A stretch of 64,000 nt of DNA from Henckelia pumila (lineage: Eukaryota; Streptophyta; Magnoliopsida; Lamiales; Gesneriaceae): positions 136,618,375-136,682,374 of the forward strand of contig NC_133121.1 of NCBI RefSeq assembly GCF_033568475.1, in the 5' to 3' direction. Positions 22,644 through 36,435 of the stretch are shown here, in pieces. Each line of letters starts with the position of its first letter. Positions within the stretch are counted from its first letter, which is position 1. The position numbers were made by a program, and so were the translations under genes. Under the pieces are notes generated by a model. It was not told the origin of the DNA and did no database searches. It worked only from the letters and a program-made list of their open reading frames with translations.

Positions 22644-24151
22644 TGTTCCTAGCTATAATAAACAAAGAATAGATTATTAGTACAGCTCCATGTTGCTATA
22701 ATCTGGCATATCAGTTATCAGACAAAACATATTCTAAGATTTCTGGTCTGGTTAGTTCTGCGTATCATAGTGATATAAAGCCATGACCAAGTCCTAACTA
22801 GAAACGTTCTAAGAGAAGCCAAGCAATCTTAAAATTAAAAGTTTCATATTACGACAGAAACGAATTCGCATTATAGACGCCTTTGGTCTTCCCCTCTAAG
22901 TGATGCTGTCCTTAAATCCTACAATTCGTTAACAACAACAGTACATAACTTCGATGACATAAAAGAGGTTCAGCTAAATATTTGACTATAATATGCACAT
23001 ACATATATATCAGCAACAAATAGTTTCAGTGAGTCTAGGCTTTTGTATCCAAGACCAGTTCTAAAGCAATCTGACGAAGGTAATGCTCTGTTGGTGGTAT
23101 GAAATTATAGAAGACAGAAAACTATCCAAACTCCATTCTTTAATTAAGTTTGTTCACGAGCTTCCCACAAATTGTTCATAGAAAAAGAAACTTTTTCGGC
23201 GACCATTATCGCAACAGCTAGCCGATGAAACTGGCCGAGTGGCCGTCATCATTCTTCATCTGTATCTTGAATCTTGATCAGTGTATGTTTTTGGGGACAT
23301 ATTTAAAAACAACGTGACTAATTTCTATCCATATAAACTAGAAGAATGATCTGAAACAATGACCACATTTATGATCAAGCCATTTCAACATCAAATTTCT
23401 CAACCTATGTCATATCTCAGCATAAGATTATCAATGCATATATTCTCTCAAGATTGAAGAATCCTACAAAAGAAACACTGCTTTTTCATTAAAAAGAACA
23501 ACCAGATTTTCAAGAATCGCCAAAACAAGCAATCCCTTCACAGATATATATATCACACACACACAATTAAACACATAGACGAAGAATATAGAAAAGATTT
23601 GCGCAAGGGATGATCAGTACCTCACTCGTTGAAAGTGGAGTCACCTTAATAATTTACTAGCTGAGTAAATTAAGTTGCAGTAAAAGTCCCAAGAAATGTA
23701 ACCCTCCTTATAGAATATATATATAGTAATATTTATTTAGGATAAATATGTAGTGAGAAGTGGCAACCTTAAAGTCAGTATCAGAATACAGTTAGTAAAG
23801 GCATTTCCTTTTCCCATGATTTGATCACGACCCTTGAGCAGCCCATTTGTTTCCTTTTTTATTTTGTGTGCATCAATCAAACATGATAAGATTCTTTTAT
23901 TCTTGGATTCCTCTGTGGTTCTCATTATATATATAATAATCTAGGCCTTAGAAACACGAATGATCAGTTTATTTATTACCACCAACTATTCTCGAGAAAA
24001 TATATTTCAAAGATATCTACTGAATTATGTTTAATTTTCTACTTCTTTTTATTGCGTTCTTTTAGATTTTCGATGGTATTGAGATGCTTTAAAACTATAA
24101 AATATGGAGTAGTACAAATACGTCAAATATAATAGCGAGTTAATGATATAT

Positions 24152-24359
24152 TCTATGTTACAACGGAGAGATACACTCATTTAGTGTTTTTTTCAGATGT
24201 TCGCGCGAACATCACGCTAAAAAACACTAGGTGTTCGCGTGAACATCTCACTGAGAAAAAAACATGTGGACTCAACAATAACTTTTTTGGTTTTTTAACA
24301 TGATGATCGCGCGAACATCTAGAGAAAAATGAAGTATATCTCTCCTGTTGTAACATAGA
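24152..24359. mobile_element. Foldback (MITE-like) element with repeated palindromes
   Basis: Terminal inverted repeats of about 31 bp: left TCTATGTTACAAC then GGAGAGATACACTCATTT; right, reverse-complemented, TCTATGTTACAACA then GGAGAGATATACTTCATTT. Inside are a perfect 18-bp palindrome GATGTTCGCGCGAACATC (24196-24213) and two near copies at 24231-24247 and 24302-24319. It has no coding capacity. The target duplication is unclear, so the superfamily is unknown. Confidence 0.75.
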
Positions 24360-25026
24360 CCAATTACCTTAAGTTTATGGAGTTGTACAAATTCAAATTT
24401 TAAAATATTTTTTCAGTATGTAATTTCAAAGTTACGTGAATTTTTTTTGTTTCTTTTTTAAACAAATTGAGAATCTATAATAACATTGAAATGCATTTTT
24501 CATTTGCAGATAAAAGAAAATATTTCCGGATGATAAATAATATGATGTGATTTTGTTTCCAATATTTGATTTATAGATCTATGACTAAGATATAATAAAA
24601 AAAAACATAATATAAATCTTACTAAACATGATATAAAACTTTTTAACAGAAATTATTTAAAATTTTAAAAAATTAACAAGATAAATTCGAAATAGTAGGT
24701 CTTCTCTAAGATGATAATTATATCCGCAAGACACATCGATATGTTCACATCTAAAATAAAAATTAATGTTTTTGACATACAAAGTTATATTTTTTTAGGG
24801 AACATGTCGAATAGTATATCTGTCTCACAAAATTAAAACATTTTATAAAAGTTTTTGTAAACTCAAAAAATAACAGACACGCACATGTATGTTTTTGAAT
24901 GAACCTGTCACATCGAATTTGTCCGATTTGATTTATCTAACAGTAAAAATCGAATTTATAACTATTGATGAGTGTTGACTTGCTCCCAGACATTGGAAGC
25001 TGAAAGACAACAGGGGGTTCAGTTTT

Positions 25027-25058
25027 TTATTATTAGTATTATTATTATTTTTTTTAGA

Positions 25059-25103
<45 letters not shown>

Positions 25104-25178
25104 GTTGTTGTTGTTGTTTTTTTTTAAATATTATTATTATTATTATTATTGTTGTTGTTGTTGTTTTTTTTTAAATAA
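25027..25178. repeat. Compound (ATT)n(GTT)n microsatellite, duplicated
   Basis: Runs of ATT pass into GTT units and then poly-T and AAATA. This ATT-GTT-T-AAATA block occurs twice in a row (about 25086-25128 and 25129-25178). The translated low-complexity ORF here is not a gene. Confidence 0.95.
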
Positions 25179-26775
25179 TTGTCCATGGAAGGAGGCAAAT
25201 TTGGATAAGGTGGAGGCATGGAGCTATATTTTAGGTGAAGTGTCGGCGGGTCCGGGCGCAATCGGTATTAATCTAGTCACAAGTCCAACACATTGAATTA
25301 AATTAAAGTTTTTTTTAGATAGCCCTTCTTAAATTAAAGTTATGTTTATAATTTTAAAAAAAAAAAATTGTGCAAGTTATTCACGTGTATTACGGAGATT
25401 TGAGGATACAAATTCCTATATGGATTAAAATATGTGCACTGTATTAATTCATTCAATTCAAGATTCTTCAGCAGCTGCTATATTTTGATGATGCAGTATG
25501 CACTGAGCGACGGGCTAGTGTAAAAATTTGTTGATAGGAAGATTCGAACTCTTAACATTTTGCCAAGTGTTTACAATTTTACATATTTCACCAACTTTAT
25601 ATGCACATATTTTGATATGTATAATATTATCAGAAATAATTTTATAGGTCTGCTTTGATTTAAAATAAGCTACGGAAAAAGTATTTGAATTCTGTCAATT
25701 TATTCTTTCATTTATTTATTCTTTTACAATTAATATCCTAATTTTTTAAATATAGGCACATTGTATAACTTGTTATAATTAAATTTTGTGGTTTATAATT
25801 ATTACTACACCTAAAAATATTTAATTTGAGATTTTATTATGAAATTGAATGTAATATTTGTTTAATATGAAAATTCTATAAACTAATGTTCAAAAAACAA
25901 AGTCTATAAACGAATGATAATATTAACAAAAATGTAAAATCAATCAATCGTCACGTCAGTATCATGCTTCTTCCACTAAAGATGGTAACTTTATGCTACG
26001 TGTACGAATGGACTTGGTGAGGGATAAATAAATACAACCAAATAAAAAATAAAATAGTACGTAATTTTTTAAAAACAATAAATTTTAACTTTCATGTGTG
26101 ACATAAGTATCAACATAATTATAACTAAAGATAAAAATTAAAAAAAAAAATCTATTATTTCATCTCATATGGCGTGGCAAAACCATTAGATATCAATTAT
26201 TAAGACGGTCTCTCATTTCTCATGAAAATACGAGACACATGTAATTCAATGATTTTAAGATAATAACACATCGTGTGGTATATAAACTTTGCCCGTAAAA
26301 GGCCTCAACAAATACAATGAAGAACAAAGTAAACCGCTTGAGGTTTTCTTCTGACAAGGGAGTAAAATAAGATTCATCTTGGAAAAGAAAGATTCAAGTA
26401 ACTGAATCAAAAAAATGTATATATAACATAATAACCGAAACGCCAAAAAGCTTCTCACCTTTTATTGATGCTACCACAAAATCAACTGAATAATTTTTTT
26501 TTTTTTAAAAAGTATATCTTTATGCATTTTAGCAGGTGATGAAATCTAAGGTGCCCCAGGAAACGAATAACACCAAAGTTCAACCTGTAAAAATCAAAAC
26601 TACAAATTGATTCGAGTCAATATATCAGCAACGGTGCTGCTAACGAATAACGTTTACTCTGGCAAAAAAAAAAGCATGAAACCGATTCCTTGATCCTCAA
26701 AGAAAGAATAGAATAATCTGATCAAAATGATGCCCGCGACAACAATTGAAACTCGGAATCAATATGGCACCTATT

Positions 26776-29700
26776 CTATTCTCCAACAGTTAATCCGAAT
26801 CCGAACTTGTAATCTTTCTTACGGTGATCTATCTGCAAGATACAATTGCAGAACATGTTGAAATTGATGAAGTGACATGGGGGAAATGGAGATAGATTGA
26901 AGAAAGTAGGAGGAAGAAGTTGTAGTGTCAATCCGCACCTCAGCTGAAAGAAGAAAATTAAGACCCATATTAAATCGTTCTTCCAGCAAAGCAGCCACAA
27001 CACCGTTGGAATCAATCTTCCCTCTTAAACGACACTGCCAAAGATACGAGATGTGTTAGTAGGATACCGATGGAATTGTGTTTTCTTCATCTAGCTAATT
27101 TAAATTGAAACAGGCTATGCTATTGAATTTAAAAGCCTAGATTGCATGAGTCCAGTCTTGATTTCAACCCATCCCTACTCTGCTCTGACCAATCATTAAA
27201 GATGCAAAACACGTTGAAGAAATTTCAAAATAATTTTACATTAAACTGAAATAAAGGATTGAATTGGATCCATTGGGGACACCAACCCTATGCACATGAC
27301 AAGATGTTCCGCAATACAAGCAGTTCCGAGTGTTTCTATTCAATTCAACTACAAATTGATGCGACATATATGATGCCCATATTCTCGGCTGATTGTATGA
27401 AAAATATAATTCTCAGACAAGGTGATGGTTGCAGACGACCTTGGCTTAAGCCAAGTGTAAGATAATCTGAAACCATACACCAATATGAAAAGCAATATGC
27501 TCAAACACTATTTAAAAAATTAATGAAAAAATGACGGAGTACATATAACAAGTCATTGAAGTAGCAACTATTCGTCTCTATCGAATCTATATGAGGTTTT
27601 CCAGTACATGATCATGCTTGACATAAGCATTATTGAATGATTCAGAATGCATTTCGATATCCAACATTTAACAAGAGATAGTCACTAAAAACGACATCTT
27701 AACGTTATCAGATTCATGGCATTAACAAAATACGGCCAGGATGCTGACATTTTTTCCAAAAGAAATGGTTAGCCAATTTGTGAATAACTCCAATTATAGC
27801 AAGGAGGCAGATTCAAGGAAGCAAAAAACAAATTTAAATATTGAAGTCAAAGGGTCGATAATTGACATAAAGGTAGAAGCATCGTTTTCCAGCATATCCA
27901 AACAGCTCTGATTAACTTTTGATCTGCACTTGCACTAATCTAATTCCTTCGGTTAGCCATCAAAATTATTATCTAAACACTTAACATCAAAATAAGAGTG
28001 TCATCATAAGGTCAAGAGTTGCAAGTAACGCAATGTCAGAATCAACTAAGATTGAAGAAAATGCAATATTTTGCCGTCTTTGTTTAAGAAACCTGCTTCT
28101 GATTTATGTTATATGCAGCCACCATAGTTTCTACACAAGTCCAACAAAATGTTTGTTAAGACGGTATTTTGACAATATAAAGAGATAGAAGACGGTGATA
28201 TTGCCCATACGCATAACAAATTGCTCCTTGAAATTAATACAAAATTATGAAAGTAATCAAACGCACTCATCTATAAAATAATTTATTTAGAAAAAGGATG
28301 CATGGTTTTACATTAATCATCACAAAAGAAATCATATTAACCATAGAAAATTAATCTACCATTATGAATATGTGAGATTGTGAGTGATCTCACAATACTA
28401 ATCATCAACCAAATAATTGAAACACAGAAAATTTCCAGCTGTCTTTCATATGTTCTTGATAAAAATATCAATCAGATAAGGTATGCCTATACAATGTGGA
28501 CATGACAGAGCCTCTCTTACAAGCACAGATGTCATCACCTTATATAAGTTAAGATTATCATATCCACACCCGAAAAAAAAAAGGAACTCAGCTCAGGAAA
28601 CTAGAACCAGACTGCAGAGTATTGAGTCGAGAAACTTAAATTAGAAGAACGAGAATAACCTGCCGAAGGATATAATCATAGCCAAAGCTAGCTGTGGCAT
28701 CCCTAGACATATAGTTGTACATGAAATCCGATGCTAGAGAAACCTAAAAGCAAAAGACCAACTTATGATCTGCCAGTAGCAACAGACAAGCAAAAAATAG
28801 TTAGATGTAAAAGCTTACGCTATGGACTAAACAGTATTGTTACCTTCTCAGATACTTTCTGTACATAGCCAAGAGCAACAATTCCAGTGCTAGCAACTTG
28901 TCCAGTTGCAACCTGCATGAGATATAAGTTAATAACACGCTCTAACCAAGCATCACCATTCACCAACAGAGAAAAACAGCAAGTAAAACTTTCCCAAGTC
29001 TGGTCCACATTTTGTAATTATTATCTTCTATATCTTAATGAATATATTTTGTTTCCTATAAAATAAATTATGATTTAAAATTCATTCGATTTTGATTTAA
29101 AAACAACAAATAATGCCTACTTCATCCATAAACATTACTCAGCTGTTACACACAGGGTATAGAGAAGCACTGCTCAATTATATTATAGACAAGATACGAG
29201 AATATAGTTTCACGTGCAAGGCCACCTCTCTTCGCATAGACACAAGTTTACTTATCTGTATGCAAGTATAAATGTTCTAAGATTCAAGTTTAGTATCCCT
29301 TCAACTCTGTTGAAAGCCTTTAAATCTACTGAATGGAACTTATGCCAGGAATACAATTCCAGGCAATAAATATAAACCAAGCTTCAATGAAACTAATTGT
29401 GAAACTACATGAAAAAAAAGTTGTTAATGAAACTGAAATGAGAAGTCACAAACCAAAGCATGACTCTGAAGAAAGAGTGAAAGACCCAGTAACCGTACCA
29501 TCTTGTCGGTGTTGTAACGTGCAGCGTAGCCAATGCCAGATTTTCGATGCTGACCAGCCCAGAATACTTCGCCACCCAACGATAAATGAGGAGTCACACT
29601 CTGCAAACATAATCATTGACTAAAATTCAATCCTTTATAAATGCACATCATCTTTGATATTTTTATGCTTGAATTAATTATTGTAACCACATAAAAGGTC

Positions 29701-31465
29701 GAGCGATACATTTGAGAGGACATGAACTTCCATCCTTTTTTTTATAAGAAACAGAATCCATTAAAAAATTTATAATATAAAAATGGACGATAAGAGATCC
29801 TTCTGATCCATCTTACGGAAATAAATCTCGGCATGAAAAGATTGCACGGTCGTTAATTTAAGCTATATAGGTCGTCATCCGATTAATGAAGAACTAGACG
29901 GAATTTCTTTGAGATCATTGTCCAGTTGAGCCAAAAGTACAACTCGTTATTTGATGTTCTCCCATATGAGATATCAAGCCTTACATTTCTTTAAATATCC
30001 ATTTATTTCTTTCTTTCCATAGTTCCTTTTTAAAGTGCTAATATCACTATTTCCTTGCTCCCCCAGGTATATTTCACACTGTTATATTCTCCAGCAACAA
30101 ATGAGTTTTCTAAGTTGCATCAATAATGATATATACTCATATCCTTCACCCCACAATCCGAACATATATATTAACTTTTATATAGAACATAATTTTAATT
30201 TTTAAGTGTGTTAAATTTTTATATTTTTTAAAATATTAATTTGAATTTCATTTTATTATACTTAATTTTTGGGTAGATAAAAATTTTAATTTATTTAACC
30301 ATTATTAGAAAGCACATAATAGGAAAAAACCCACATTTGCTGACCGCGAACACCACTCATTTATAGAATCAAATCATTCACCTGGATGTAGCTTGCACCA
30401 AATAAGGCACCATTTCCTACTTGAAACTGAGTCCTATAGTCCGATCCCTGCAAATTATTTGCCATACTATTAGCATCAACTCTTTAATTCAACAAAACAC
30501 TGGCATTTATTGTACTCTTGTCCAGTAATGAGTATGAAGCTGGAAAAACCAAAATTTAAATCATAGCAACACACAAGCACTGCCGTCCAAGCAAAGGTAC
30601 TCAAGTGATTGAAATTTCTATTTACCTTATAATCGAAATTGAACATGCCGTGCGACATATGTGGTTCATTCGTAAGCTACACAGAGAAAGATCGAGTATT
30701 ACTTGACTTCAAGATAAGGACAGATGAAGGAGAAAACAGCAAGTCTACATACTTGAGCATTTCCCTTAAGCGTAAGGTTCTCAGACAAATCGCACTTTAA
30801 TCTCGCATTTAGTCTACCATCAGTCATCACCCTCCCAAAGAGCATCAACTGAAAAAAACCAAGTAACCTTCCAATGGTCATATCAGATAATCTAGCTACA
30901 AATTGGAAATGAAGTGTAAATCAGTAATGCACCTTTGGGTCTATAAAGTTGGCACCAAATTCATAATGAGCGGTAGGGATTTTAATAGTTTCCGATGACT
31001 GAGACGGAATTTCTGTAGGTCCCATCATCACACTGATGGCAATTACAAACCAATTAGTATTTCACATCACCAAATAAAACACTAATTCTGTAGAGAATAA
31101 ACAACTAAGCCACCTATGACTGAGAGAAAATTTCTGGTTTAGTCCTTTCGTAAAATCAAAACGCATTCCCTCAAAAAGCTCTGGCTTCAAGGACACTGCC
31201 AATAACAACAAACAAGCTCAGCATTTTTTTTTAAAAAAAGGAACCTTTTTTCACTATTAGATCCGCCATCCAAAACAACAACAAAAACACGAAAAATAAG
31301 GATGAGTATGACAGTAAAAAACTGACTAAAAGCTTCGCGATGGATTTCCTCATACGGAATGGGGCAAGGCAAATCTAAGTAATCTACTTTCTTCTGCTCG
31401 GTGGAGGTTGGATTCGACGGCGGCGGGGGAACTGCGGCAGTCGACGGAGGAATTAGAGTCGCCAT
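26776..31465 (-). CDS. TOM40: Mitochondrial import receptor subunit TOM40
   Basis: Eleven exons in phase: 31327-31465, 31114-31195, 30933-31032, 30753-30848, 30626-30676, 30382-30447, 29499-29600, 28844-28912, 28660-28743, 26939-27034 and 26776-26832, giving 313 residues (plant TOM40 is about 309). TOM40 is the beta-barrel channel of the outer mitochondrial membrane through which nearly all nuclear-encoded precursors enter. The N-terminus is a proline-rich flexible arm, followed by [13 protein letters not shown]. The barrel carries plant-typical [59 protein letters not shown] and the C-terminal beta-signal region [13 protein letters not shown]. The start is the only ATG before this arm. A telo-box lies about 100 bp upstream. 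Confidence 0.97.
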
Positions 31466-32582
31466 GATCTAAAATATTTTCCGAATAATTTACGAGGAGA
31501 AGATTTATGAATAGCTGATTGCTTCTCTTCTTCTGCTGCCGAGAGAAAAGCTCTCCTCAATTAAAACCCTAAACCCATCAGGGTTTGGTCCACTTTACAT
31601 ATGTTTTTTAATATATTTTTTTTTTCAATTTTAAAAAATAAAAAAAAATCTGTAATATTTTTCTTTTTATTATGCTCATCTTTCTTTTCTTTTATTTATA
31701 TTTATATTTAATATTACTGCAACTAAACGAAAAAGAAAATTAGCTGTACAAAATAATGTTAATTTAGTATTTTTGTGCTTAGTACATTATGGCTCAAGAA
31801 ACATAAATTGAATTAAAATAGATTGTCGATAATTTAATATAGTAAAAACATCAAACAATTTAATCAAGTAATTCGTGATCTTTCAGAGATCTGCTTAACA
31901 TAAATAGTAGATAGAAAAGAATATATAATAAAAGTTCACATCTTCATGAAACATAATGGTTGTTATTTTGAAAAAAAATTGTTCTTGTCCATATGAAACT
32001 TCTGTCTCGAGGAGTTTGGCCGAAAATTTTGAGCACAATTTATAAAAATCTTGCACATGGATGGATTTTAAATAAGATACAAATCCTAGATAAAAGGATA
32101 TACAACTTAGTTGATTTGGAACAACATATATCTTTTGTTTACAACAAAAAGAAAAGAAAATTAATTTTGATTTCACATGATCCAACGGTTATGCAACGTG
32201 GACGGCAGAGGATCCAAATTCTCACCGGAATGTGGCAAACCTTCACTTTTGGATCCTTGAACAAGAAAGTTTTAAACTACTAAATTGAAGTGCTGAGAGG
32301 ACAAAAGAAATAATAACGGATAAAATGTTCAATAGAGAAACATCAAATCAAATATTTTTTTTTAGGTTACTTAACTGATTCTTCAGAATAAAACCCTCCA
32401 TTAATAATAATACATAAACACATGATATGGATAGATATATTCGAGATTCGTGCAGATACATTACATCAAAACATGCAAAGAAGGTTAACAAGCAGAGAGA
32501 CAAATTATATGGCTCGAAGGGTCCTGAATCCACCAAATTCAAGTTTATCACCATTGCAAATCTTCACGGGTTCTAGTGTTTG
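31466..32582. other. Intergenic region: TOM40 upstream
   Basis: AT-rich and containing the probable TOM40 5' UTR and promoter with the telo-box. The ~90-residue ORFs on both strands near 31.9-32.3 kb overlap each other and match no family I recognise. No repeat boundary was seen. Confidence 0.6.
31564..31576 (-). promoter_or_regulatory. Telo-box upstream of TOM40
   Basis: AAACCCTAAACCC lies about 100 bp upstream of the TOM40 start codon. Telo-boxes are common near start sites of plant growth- and translation-related genes. Function here is inferred from motif and position only. Confidence 0.5.
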
Positions 32583-35500
32583 TCATGGACCAGAATTTGC
32601 ATTGTTCATCGCCTGTCGGAGTTCGCTCAAGAAATCCCTCTGCGGACTACTAGAAACCGTTTGCTGCATTATCTGAAACAATTAAAACAATAATCAATAC
32701 TACATGAGAAAGGCGGATGCAGTTTGTTTATCTTCGGGCCGGAGTAGAACTATGAAACGGTATTGATAATGAGCAATTGCAAGAACATATTCCTGTCATA
32801 CCAGATGAGGAAGAAATGCTTGGCCCCAAGCTGAAGCACTCTTCTTTGTGTACAAAACTGGCCTTTCTAGTACACGCAAGAAAAAAATTTAACCACATTA
32901 ACAAGGCAATAGAACAAAAATGGAAGATTTCAGAAGACAAGTTACCAAATAATGAGAACTAAGTCTCTTCACGACAAGCACGTCTCCGACCTTGGTAATC
33001 ACAATCTATTAAATGGTTGAAGCAGACTGAAAGTGATAGTACGAGGATGTTGAGCTGATATTTATACGGTGAAACAGTAAAGATCTCTCACAGCCTCAGA
33101 GGATAGTACAAACTAAATGGCTCGAATACGGTATCTGGGCCTTAGGTAATTAGATGAAGCCCCACTAATAACCACACAGTTCGCCAATTCCTAATGATGT
33201 TTATTTCGAAACTCTGAATGCAGTAACCACCGGGAAAAATAGGAAGTACCATAGATAATCTTCAAATGGATAGAATCACGCTGATCAATGATTCCACTAG
33301 TAAACCCTTGCATGCAATGCATACACATAACTAAATTTTAACATAAATATTAATCTTACACTACCGACGCTCCAATTTTAAAGGCTTCATTTCCTTTTTC
33401 AGTTGTTCTAAATATAAAATCCAGTTTCTACATTTAGTTGCATTTTTTTCTTGGTATTATTAATATAACCTTTTTAACTACGCCTTAAAAAATTGTCCAC
33501 CATTTTTTGAATGAATTAAATATTACATAAGGATAAAATAGGAATTTTTCTGTAAATTTACTTTTCTAATGACTTTCTTAATCTTCGTAAAAAAAAAAAA
33601 AAGTCTATATATTTGAGACAGAGGACTACAAAATTATTTCTTATGCGAAATATATTGAGATTATATACTTTTATTTAAAATTAATATTTGAATCTTGATT
33701 CTATTGTATTTTGCTTTATTTTAAAAATAATGGTCCCGCAGAGAAGGGATATATTGGGAGAAAAAATTAGAACGTCATGAGATGATAAGAAACCGAGTAG
33801 TTACTCTAGGGAGTTCTAGCTTTGTATTAGTATAGTAGTATAAAAGAATAATTGCACTTAAATTGAAGTACAACTATTGCCAAAAGAAAAGGTAAAAATA
33901 TCCCTTCTACCTAATTTTAGCTCTCCAAACTACACTTCGACTGAATTCTAGAGAAAATATAAAATTAACCCACAATTTCCCAAGATTAAAAAAAAAGGCT
34001 CATTTTTATGCATAAGCAAACTCACACTCAACCTTTCACACCCAAACTCTAATTTTTTCCCACAGCTTCGGTGGTTACTGGATGGAAGAAACCACGAGGA
34101 AAAACTATTCCTAGTTATTACAAGTAACACACACTACCATTTTCATAAAAACTTCAACTTAAGCATGAGGTAAAAATGCAAATTCCAATTCACGAAGTGG
34201 TGCCTAATTATTGGACATTTACTGAAATTTCCAAGACTCTCAAACACTAAAAATTCTTGAAAGAATCTGAAATGACTAGGAGGCTTCCAAAACATACTAA
34301 TTCACTAAATTTCTGACTCTGCACAGCAAATTGTTACCATACCGATTACCGTATTTCCTGAATCAGAAACATATTATTCCCACACTGTATCTCCTGAACA
34401 AATACATCAAATCAACAAATCCAACGGAAAAGGAAATTGCTTGAATTTCACTTTGGTTGAAGACACATGCATAAACAATTAGGTCATTACAAATATTCCG
34501 CAGTTCGTGAACTCACCGACTGAATCTTCAGGCAAATTGTTGTATGCACTCATAGCAGCTGTCCAACCTGCACCAAGAAGTTAAAGTTGAAATAGTGAAA
34601 TGATCAAACCTCATTCCCTTTCAGGCACTGAAGAATGCAGGGCCAAAATTAGCTGCACAAGCAACTAAAAACAAAGGCAGTAGTAATAACTCACGAGTTG
34701 CCTATGCCTGATTTTATTTCCAATCAACAACAGGTAAATCTACGCGTGCAAGAACATGGAAAACTTCCGAACACTTTGCTTTGAAGTACAACATTTAATT
34801 GTGCGTACAATAACACTTCAATTTAATGCGGTTTCCAAAATAACGCTGGCCAGAACTCTATTTTCTGGTGTTCAAAATCACTGGATCAGGTCAATCGACC
34901 TAGAATAAGCAGTGGTGCACATTGTTATGCATATGATATGAGATTCATGTGACAGAGTATATGGGGAAGGGTTTTCAATGTGGGAAAGTCTTCAACAATA
35001 AGGCAAACCAAGGCTTATTTCCATGAATAGATGATGACATTGTAGTTATTCCATCTCTGTAATTTGGCTTCTATAACAAAGGCTTAAAATGATAAAAAGG
35101 ATAGAACCCGAATCACGCATTAAAGCGCCATCAGCCTTGCCTTACTAGGTCAAGGAAAGACAGAGCTCAAGTCAGGTTATCAGTCGAATTATTCGAATGA
35201 TGGCAGGAAATATTCAAAACACACGTAATTCCAGAAAACAATAACTGAATGAAACATACGATTGTTCAAAAGCTGAAAAGCTTCACTGTTCGAGCATCCA
35301 TGCAAAGGAATTAGCCTCGGGCGATGACTTTCACCGGAACGTTTGTTGACACCAGCATCTCCATGATCAACCATAGAATTAGTTTTCGTAGAACTAATGT
35401 GGTTTCTCTCTCCATCATTAGCATATGTACTTGCCCGTTCTAGTCGATCTGCAGAATCATATCATCAAAAGTTTCGTGAACGAAGACAACTGTACAAGAA

Positions 35501-36435
35501 TTTATCTATGCCATTCTAGTAGGATACCTTGAATCAGATGAACTATCCTTAAAGTTAGATAAACTACATTGCATCAATTCTTTTGGTGTCCAGTTACCTT
35601 ATCTAACGTATCCTAGTACCCTGTAATCCAATCAGTATCTTGGTTCAGAGTTATGAATTTAATAGAACCCTAGCTCTAATGGACATGAAAAACTAAAGCT
35701 ACAACATCAATCTTATTCAACCCATCAGCAAAGTTGGTTCCATTGGTGGAAGTAAATAGTGTCTATTCTTCCATAATTCAGTTGACTTAAAAAATGAATT
35801 GCCGTTATAAGCTGGTTTACAAAATATTTGTTCAGACTCAAAAGATCAAGCTCGACTTGGGAGAACTCGAAAACTACGCCACTTGCTTTTTTGCATTGAT
35901 GGATTCCATAACTCCGGCTTCCAGAACTTGAATAAAAAAGAGGAAGGATGATATATTAAAAAAAAATGACCAAAAGAAGCAACTTTCCAAGTATTGAACA
36001 TATGAAAGTTACCCGCATCGGATTGGGATACAGTTGTACTTGAACGATACTATATGATCATGGAAACAGAAATTCAAAATATGCGTAAAACTACTTTAAA
36101 GCTGAATAAGAAGCACGTGATTGCTTGAAACACGAAAGAAGATAGGGAATCCGTAATTAGACCAAAAAATTAAACGTAATCTACACATTTAGCGAACTAC
36201 CTCCTCCGGACTTGCGTCTGCCGAGCAACCGATTCCTGCATGAAAATCAATCCACAAAATGATTCCCAACTTATCAAAGACCGCAAAAACAAAAGAGCGA
36301 ACATAAATGCAAATAGGAGAGGTACAAGAATATCCCAACTAGTTCTTCGTACCGTTGATTAGGTGGGGCGTAACGCTTGACGGTGGCAATATTGGCGGCG
36401 GCTGCCGAAGAATCAACGCTCGGGTTTTCCAGCAT
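32583..36435 (-). CDS. Conserved small plant protein of unknown function
   Basis: Six exons join in phase: 36353-36435, 36201-36235, 35260-35448, 34517-34567, 32802-32866 and 32583-32672, giving 170 residues. The ATG at 36433-36435 is preceded by an in-frame TGA. Conserved-looking blocks are VKRYAPPNQRNR with RRKSGG and RLERAS near the N-terminus; RPRLIPLHGCSNSEAFQLLN and WTAAMSAYNNLPED in the middle; and ERPVLYT, SASAWG and DFLSELRQAM at the C-terminus. It is rich in basic and polar residues, with no signal peptide or membrane segment. The in-phase junctions and the way these blocks read through splice sites argue for a real gene. I do not recognise a characterised family and assign no function. 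Confidence 0.8.

Larger units (their letters stand above)
22644..26775. other. Intergenic region: CBSX3 upstream / TOM40 downstream
   Basis: The first ~1 kb probably contains the CBSX3 5' UTR, including an intron with donor near 23621 and acceptor near 22658, and its promoter beyond. Further right are a foldback element (24152-24359), an ATT/GTT microsatellite (25027-25178) and AT-rich DNA. No gene was recognised. Confidence 0.55.

Noticed and set aside
25102-25296. 64-residue ORF starting in the ATT/GTT microsatellite
   Set aside because: Its first third is translated simple repeat (Leu, Phe, Tyr, Cys runs); there is no sign of a gene.
25480-25600. Second possible SINE: GAGTTCGAATCTTCC on the minus strand
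   Set aside because: Only a box B-like motif is seen; no box A at suitable spacing and no element end.
36007-36047. Possible extra exon in the unknown gene (SSTTVSQSDA)
   Set aside because: Acceptor and donor dinucleotides exist, but including it breaks the phase needed by the neighbouring exons, whereas skipping it gives KSGGDRLERAS.
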